From positions 17,765,319 through 17,829,318 of the forward strand of contig OY986439.1 in the NCBI GenBank assembly GCA_963920525.1: DNA of 64,000 nt, given 5' to 3'. How positions within the stretch are numbered: the stretch's first letter is position 1; each line of letters starts with the position of its first letter. Positions 59,469-64,000 of this stretch are shown here, one piece after another. The notes beneath the pieces were generated by a model. It worked only from the letters and a program-made list of their open reading frames with translations. It was not told the origin of the DNA and ran no database searches. This DNA is from Dichetophora obliterata. Its lineage: Eukaryota > Arthropoda > Insecta > Diptera > Sciomyzidae. The position numbers were made by a program, and so were the translations under genes.

Positions 59469-59859
59469 CGGCCTTTGTAGTCTAGTGGAGGGTGCGCTAG
59501 ACTATCAACCCAGAGGTCCCTGGTTCGAGTCCGGGCTCCACTTTCTTTTTTATTTCCTACATTTAACAATTATGGAAAACTAAAAATCCACAACTAAATT
59601 GTGGAAAATGTGGAATTAAAGGACAGGAACAACTAAGGACTGGAAATGCTTGCCCGAGGTTAAGACATAACACTAGCCTCGGTTAAAAGCAATTCAAATT
59701 GACACGGTTGTTTTGCCTAATCAATAATTCACGTTTTGTTCCAATCCATTCCTCTAAATAATATATCCCTTTCCTTTCATATCAAAGACCAAACCTTGTT
59801 TGTATAGGGCACATGCCTTGGTTCTTTGATCTTCAAAAAAAAAAAAAAATAAAAAAAAA
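59469..59859 (+). mobile_element. tRNA-derived SINE family A, copy 2
   Basis: The best-preserved copy: head GGCCTTTGTAGTCTAGTGGA (A box), CCTGGTTCGAGTCCGG (B box at about 59519), then body words TATGGAAAACTAAAAA, GGACAGGAACAACTAAGGAC and TTTTGCCTAATCAATAAT. The end is GGCACATGCCTTGG then CTTTGATCTTC and A15-T-A9. It is about 390 bases long and differs from copy 1 by scattered changes and a 40-base stretch around 59645-59690. No protein is encoded, so movement would need a LINE enzyme. Confidence 0.92.
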
Positions 59860-60475
59860 CTCCCATACAAAGTGGCTTTTTCAAATCGATAAAATGGTTA
59901 TAAATTTTTTATGAATTAATGTAATGACTTAAAATTTTGCACATAAACATATTTAAAAAATTTTAATAATTGAGTGAAAACCACGCCTACCTCCCATGCA
60001 AAGGGCGCTATGAAATATCGCCCAAAAGAAAATTTGCTCTAAAAAAATGCAAAAATCACCCAAATAAAAAACGACCCAAAATGTAATGAAAAAAGGTCCA
60101 AAACGAAAAAACCAAATTTCACTCAACAAAAACGAATAAAAGCCTAAAAGTTTTTAGAAAAATTACTCAAAAACAAAAACTAAAAAATTGAAAAATACAA
60201 AATCGCCAAAGCAAAATCAAGTTCTCAAATATGTTCTATTAGATAAGCCTACGCCAACCTCCAATACAAAGTGACTTTTTCAAATCAAAACAATGTTCAT
60301 AAATTTCTTATCAATTAATATAATAACTAGAAATTTTGCACATAAACATATTTTTAAAATTAACCCTAATTTCACAAATTTCACTCAACAAAAACGAATA
60401 AAAGCCTAAAAGCTTTTAGAAAAATTATTAAAAAACAAAAAATCGAAAATTGAAAAAAACAAAATCGTTAAACTT
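59860..60475 (+). repeat. Tandem-type dispersed repeat block
   Basis: CTCCCATACAAAGTG at 59861, CTACCTCCCATGCAAAG at 59988 and CAACCTCCAATACAAAGTGA at 60257 mark units of the CCACGCC family. A second direct repeat, TTTCACTCAACAAAAACGAA through AAAAGCCTAAAAG, occurs at about 60116 and 60377, 261 bases apart. Confidence 0.7.
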
Positions 60476-60897
60476 TTTGCATTGTTACCATATAATCAAC
60501 TTCTTCAACACAAAACTAATATAAATTTCAAGGCCTATTTTATTTAGGCCCATTTTAACTCAAAGAATTATGTTTAAAAATCTTTACAAACATTTTGTAC
60601 AAGAGAAATACAAATTATTTTTAAAACAATAAGTTTGTTTGGTAAGCAAAAAATTACAAAAAGATATAATGACAACTGAAAAGAGGAGGGCTCTTTGATA
60701 ATTTAAGCAAAACTGAATAACTATTAATAACATATCCTTTTGAAATCACTCCAATATTACAAGTAATAACAAAAAACAAAAGAAGCACCACTGCACATTG
60801 GTTTCAAACATGGAAAATACTTCATTTCTAAAGATGTTTTAAAAACGTTTTTTACTTGAAGTACCTATATAAGATAGATCATGGCAGAACTAGAGAG

Positions 60898-61270
60898 GGT
60901 AGATGCATTTTAGACTGCATGCTCTTTCTCTTATCCAAAATTGTCAAAGTCAGCTTTTTGCAAATGAGAACAAAAGGAAATCAATGGCCGCATTCAGCGA
61001 AGTCAACAGTTGGTTACTGGCTGTTGTATTAAAATTCGCTGAAACACTGAAAGAACGCTGCAAATTTGAGTGACAAACCTTTGTAATATTATATACATAG
61101 TTAAATAATTATAAAAAATTTATTAAATAATTGTCAACTTTTCAACGGTATCGCTACCATAACAGTTCATAACAGTTGATATTGCTGAATGCGACCAATT
61201 TTCGCTTTCCATCGGTTTCAGATTTTCTATAAGCTGTTAATTTGGTTTTGACAGTTTCGGCAGTCTGCCT
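60898..61270 (+). mobile_element. MITE family with GGTAGATGCATTT ends, uninterrupted copy
   Basis: Reverse-oriented relative of 36708-38345. It carries GGCCGCATTCAGCG, CTGTTGTATTAAAA, AACACTGAAAGAACGCTGCA, GGTATCGCTACCATAACAG and GAATGCGACCAATTTT. It shows the site TATTAAAATTCGCTGAAACAC without the 1.2-kb insertion found in the other copy, so it acts as the empty-site control. The outermost right end is degraded. Confidence 0.82.
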
Positions 61271-61536
61271 CTTTTTGTGATTTTTGAATCCTTAAAAGTA
61301 TGACAAAAATTAAAAAATAAAAAGTGAAATTTTAACGCAAATTCAAACACCTGTTACATTATTTGTATATTTTCGTTATCTAAGATGTTTTATATTTTCA
61401 TGTATTATAACAAAGCTTTAGCAATTACAACTTTAAATAATATTCATACCTTGAATTTTAAGAAAATCATTGAAAATATCAAATTATCTAAAAAATGGGA
61501 AAAAAATACTCAGTGAAAATAGAAAAATCTGAAAGT
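61271..61536. other. AT-rich spacer
   Basis: Nothing recognised between the MITE at 60898-61270 and the hAT target duplication. Confidence 0.6.
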
Positions 61537-61544
61537 GTTATCAC

Positions 61545-62483
61545 CAGGGCTAGGATTTCGATGACATGTCATCTTTTTTCTGCTGTTTCTTAAACATTTT
61601 CTGCTTATCTAGAACGTTCATTAATGTTTCCTAAATTCTAAATATGAAAAGTTTTTAGGTCATTTTATCGTAATATTTTATCGGTTTTAGTTTTTAGGTA
61701 ATTTTTACTAGATTTAGGGCATTTTTTAGTAATTTGTAGCAAGTTTTGAGTTATTTTTTGGCATTTTTAATTTTAAGAGCATTTTTCGGGTTCTTAGATC
61801 ATTTTAGCAAATTTTAATAGAATTTTTTTTCGTTTTTTTTTTATTAAAAAATATAAAAAAGTAAATTTTTAAACATATTCCTTTTTCAATCAAAAACAAT
61901 TCAAGTTTTTTCAATCAAAAACATTACCTATTCAAAAAGGGAGTAGCTTTGTTTATAGACCTCGATGAAAAAAAACTCTGCGCGCGGTGAAACAGAGGAA
62001 AGTGTATGCAGAAAGATGAAACAAGTGTTTGATAAAAGCTCAGGATAGCATATTTTAATTAGCTCTATTTTTATGAAATATTAGTGGCTGCAAATTTTAA
62101 TACTATGAAATTAAAAGGGGAACTTACATCCGATGACATATCGTTTTTTAAATATTTTCCTATCGTCAGTGCAGAAGTAGAAAGAATTTTGTCTGTTTAC
62201 AAAAACATTTTGCCACATAATCGATGTTCCTTCAATTTTAATAACTTAAATATGTATTTTGTAATATACTGTAACGCTATGTACTAACATTTTATACAAA
62301 AAATAGTAAATTTAATAATGTTTTATTTTTAAAGCTTTATTTTTTATTTTTTAACGTAATTGTTTGCGTTTTTTAGGTAATTTTTGTCAGATTTAAGGTA
62401 ATTTTCTACAGTTTTTAGGTCATTGTGGTAATATTTTTAGATCATATCCTGCAGTGTTTTAAGTCATTAAAATCCAAGCCCTG
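61545..62483 (+). mobile_element. hAT element, internally deleted, perfect 8-bp target duplication
   Basis: 939 bases. The left end CAGGGCTAGGATTTCGATGA and the right end, the reverse complement of CAGGGCTTGGATTTTAATGA, are flanked exactly by GTTATCAC (61537-61544 and 62484-62491). CAGGG-type ends and an 8-bp duplication are classical hAT features. The arms carry repeated subterminal words TTTAGGTAATTTT and TTTTTAGGTCAT, likely transposase binding sites. It keeps a transposase C-terminal remnant. Confidence 0.95.
62084..62287 (+). pseudogene. hAT transposase C-terminal dimerisation region, remnant
   Basis: A frame of 67 codons (first codon GTG; no upstream ATG context) includes FFKYFPIVSAEVERILSVYK, then NILPHNRCSFNFNNL and YFVIYCN. 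The P.VS.EVER.FS.YKN.L..NR pattern is the conserved dimerisation block at the C-terminus of hAT transposases. The N-terminal zinc finger and catalytic core are absent. The stop is at 62285-62287, well inside the element. Its position inside hAT ends makes the family assignment firm. It is a deletion derivative and inactive alone. Confidence 0.85.
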
Positions 62484-62491
62484 GTTATCAC

Positions 62492-63044
62492 TGTTAATCC
62501 CTTATATATAAAACAAACTTTTTTCCCTATTTGCCCCAATCGAAAATTTTTTAGAAAAACTAAAATGGTAACGTTAACAAAAAAAAAATTTTTCTTAAAA
62601 CCACTTATTTTTGGGTGTTCAAACAAATGCAATATGGTAAGGATGTTTTTTTAAATATTTCTCTAGCTGCAGAAAGAACATTAAGCATTACTTTTTTTTA
62701 ACGTAAGCTTATCCTTAAATTAAGACCGAGGTTTTGGCCGTCTTTTTTCGATTTGAAACCATTGTGTGCTGCCCTTACTTTGAATGCCGTTATATCTAAG
62801 GACTGATCCACGTTTTTTGTCAAATATTGAAAACGAATAAGCATAAAAAAATTAATTCTGTTTATTCTTTAAAAACAAATAGTCAAATATTTCGGCCGAA
62901 ATATTTCATATTAAAAAATCACCTAAAAATAAAAAAAACAATGAAATAATTAAAAAAAAAAATTATATAACTCTCAAAAATTTCCGTACATTTTGGGATT
63001 TATTTCATGTGCTTTGGGACTTATTTCATTATAATATTTTTATT
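62492..63044. other. AT-rich stretch
   Basis: No supported gene. Around 62650-62700 a broken TTTTTTTAAATATTTC then GCAGAAAGAACATTAAGC resembles, across a frameshift, the FFKYF..SAE.ER.LS block of the hAT remnant. It is too short to call. Confidence 0.45.
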
Positions 63045-63137
63045 TTAAAGAGATCAAGGAACCAAGGCATGCGCCTTATACAAACAAGGTTTGGTCTTTG
63101 ACCTGAAAGGAAATGGATTGATTTATTTAAAGGAATT
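63045..63137 (-). mobile_element. SINE family A, 5'-truncated copy 3
   Basis: The reverse complement reads TTTCCTTTCAGGTCAAAGAC, CAAACCTTGTTTGTATAAGG, GCGCATGCCTTGGTTCCTTG and ATCTCTTTAAAA, which is the 3' end of the SINEs at 41.2 and 59.5 kb. The tRNA head is absent. 5' truncation is typical of target-primed insertion. Confidence 0.85.
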
Positions 63138-63691
63138 ACTCTTTTGAAAGTATTTTAATTTGGGAGTTAATTTATAATTTTTGGGAGCCATTTCATTACA
63201 TAAAAACTTATGCTTTCAACAAATTTGTGCACCGCTAAAAGGTTTTGTAATAAATTTTCCTTACACTTTTCAATGTAGTTACCAAGTACGAAATATTTCA
63301 TTTGCATTTTCGTTTCTTTCTTTTGGAACATTTAACAATTTTTCACAATATTTGAATTTAATAATTATGCAATTCACCTAAAGCTAGTAAATTCATGTAT
63401 AGAAGGAGTTAAAATCCATTAAATTATTATAATAAACAAATGTAATTTTCCCAGAAATTTTTAAACTTGATTCATTTCGTACAATAAAAAGATTTATCCT
63501 TTTAAAAATCGCTCGAATTTGTAAAAAATAAACCAATACCCCTTATTATTGGAACTTATTTCTTTTTTTTTCTCTTATACTTCATGAGTGCTCTTATACT
63601 CTTATACTTCGCGACATACTTCATGGCTATGGGATTTTTTTTATTTCCCTCTTTTCGGACTTATTTAAGTTTTTTTTATGTTTATTTTCTA
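63138..63691. other. AT-rich stretch
   Basis: No supported gene. A local tandem of CTCTTATACTT words lies near 63570-63605. Confidence 0.5.
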
Positions 63692-64000
63692 TGTTTAAAT
63701 ACAAATTCTAAATGTTTAGAATTCTAAATGTATAAATGTTAGATCAGGTTAGAACAATTATTTGCTCTAACGAATTTTTCCAAAGAAACAACAACATTTT
63801 CAAATATGAAATGGAAAACATCACTAGCTGATTTTATTGCAATTTCGGCCCTGCTACAGGCTTCATCAGAAATCTTTGTGATGCCGGCGAGAATCGAACC
63901 CAGGCCGTGACACGCCGTGCAAGCGAATTAGCGCACTACACCACAGAGGCGATGAGATTTCAGTGTGAATTTCTCAGTTTTTCTCCCTTTCATATTTTTC
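63692..64000 (-). repeat. tRNA-like repeat family B, copy 3 (most complete head)
   Basis: On the minus strand GCCTCTGTGGTGTAGTGCGC (63931-63950) gives the A-box part and GGTTCGATTCTC (63889-63900) the B box, the layout of a tRNA gene. CATCACAAAGATTTCTGATG, CAGGGCCGAAATTGCAATAA and the GTTCTAACC / AATTTGTATTTAAA tail follow, as in the copies at 50.3 and 52.2 kb. Similarity to copy 1 also continues on the other side of the tRNA part (TTCTCAGTTTTTCTC near 63976), so the repeat runs past the window end. Confidence 0.78.

Noticed and set aside
59469..59545. Functional tRNA gene
   Set aside because: A and B boxes are present, but the acceptor and anticodon stems do not close and the sequence continues into a SINE body with a poly(A) tail.
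62640..62705. Second hAT transposase remnant
   Set aside because: Resemblance to the FFKYF..SAE.ER.LS block needs a frameshift within about 20 codons, so it is too short to support.
63885..63955. Functional tRNA gene on the minus strand
   Set aside because: The head is embedded in a repeat with other copies, one lacking the B box, and no clean cloverleaf forms.

Overview
This is a very AT-rich stretch of animal nuclear DNA in which I find no convincing single-copy host gene. The transposons point to an insect, most likely a brachyceran and possibly calyptrate fly: an errantivirus-lineage Ty3/gypsy pol, an R1-clade LINE, a Tc1-like transposon with DD34E residues, a Jockey/LOA-like LINE remnant, many short hAT-like and TTAA-flanked elements, and tRNA-derived repeats. 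Species cannot be fixed from sequence alone. The window reads like a large intron or gene desert built from nested repeats.

Layout. 1-2083: the 3' part of a gypsy-type retrotransposon (RNase H tail, integrase, polypurine tract, 3' LTR). 2.1-13.1 kb: AT-rich DNA with at least six inverted-repeat (MITE or foldback) elements. 13.1-21.9 kb: the most striking locus. A (TATAGA)n hexamer array is split into about 1.4 kb and 2.2 kb halves by a nearly full-length R1-clade LINE (14554-19716). The LINE has a gag-like ORF1 with three zinc knuckles and an endonuclease/reverse-transcriptase ORF2, joined by an ATGA overlap; ORF2 has one in-frame stop. 22-36 kb: two copies of a 1-kb TAGGGCG element, one with a perfect 8-bp target duplication, several short tandem-repeat blocks, a second copy of the 6-kb MITE, and a PIF/Harbinger-like MITE. 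36-42 kb: nested elements, including a 1.2-kb hAT-like insertion whose empty site survives at 61 kb, a 1.5-kb foldback, and a hAT-like element carrying a SINE.

43.9-47.1 kb: a pure (GTTAT)n pentamer array of about 500 units, passing through degenerate TTAGG/TAAGG units into the 3' end of a reverse-strand LINE remnant. This suggests the array grew from the LINE's own tail. 49.5-52.7 kb: nested MITEs and a tRNA-like repeat family. 52.8-54.5 kb: a complete but inactivated Tc1-like transposon with subterminal direct repeats. 54.5-64 kb: AT-rich DNA with a TTAA-flanked MITE, a SINE with a poly(A) tail, a hAT derivative with a perfect 8-bp target duplication and a transposase C-terminal remnant, and further SINE and tRNA-like copies.

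Functionally the window is a record of transposition. The autonomous families (gypsy, R1-clade LINE, Tc1-like, hAT) are present as defective copies, and the non-autonomous families presumably used enzymes of this kind in trans. The best candidate for something undescribed is the R1-clade LINE inside the hexamer microsatellite, as a site-specific retrotransposon with a simple-repeat target.
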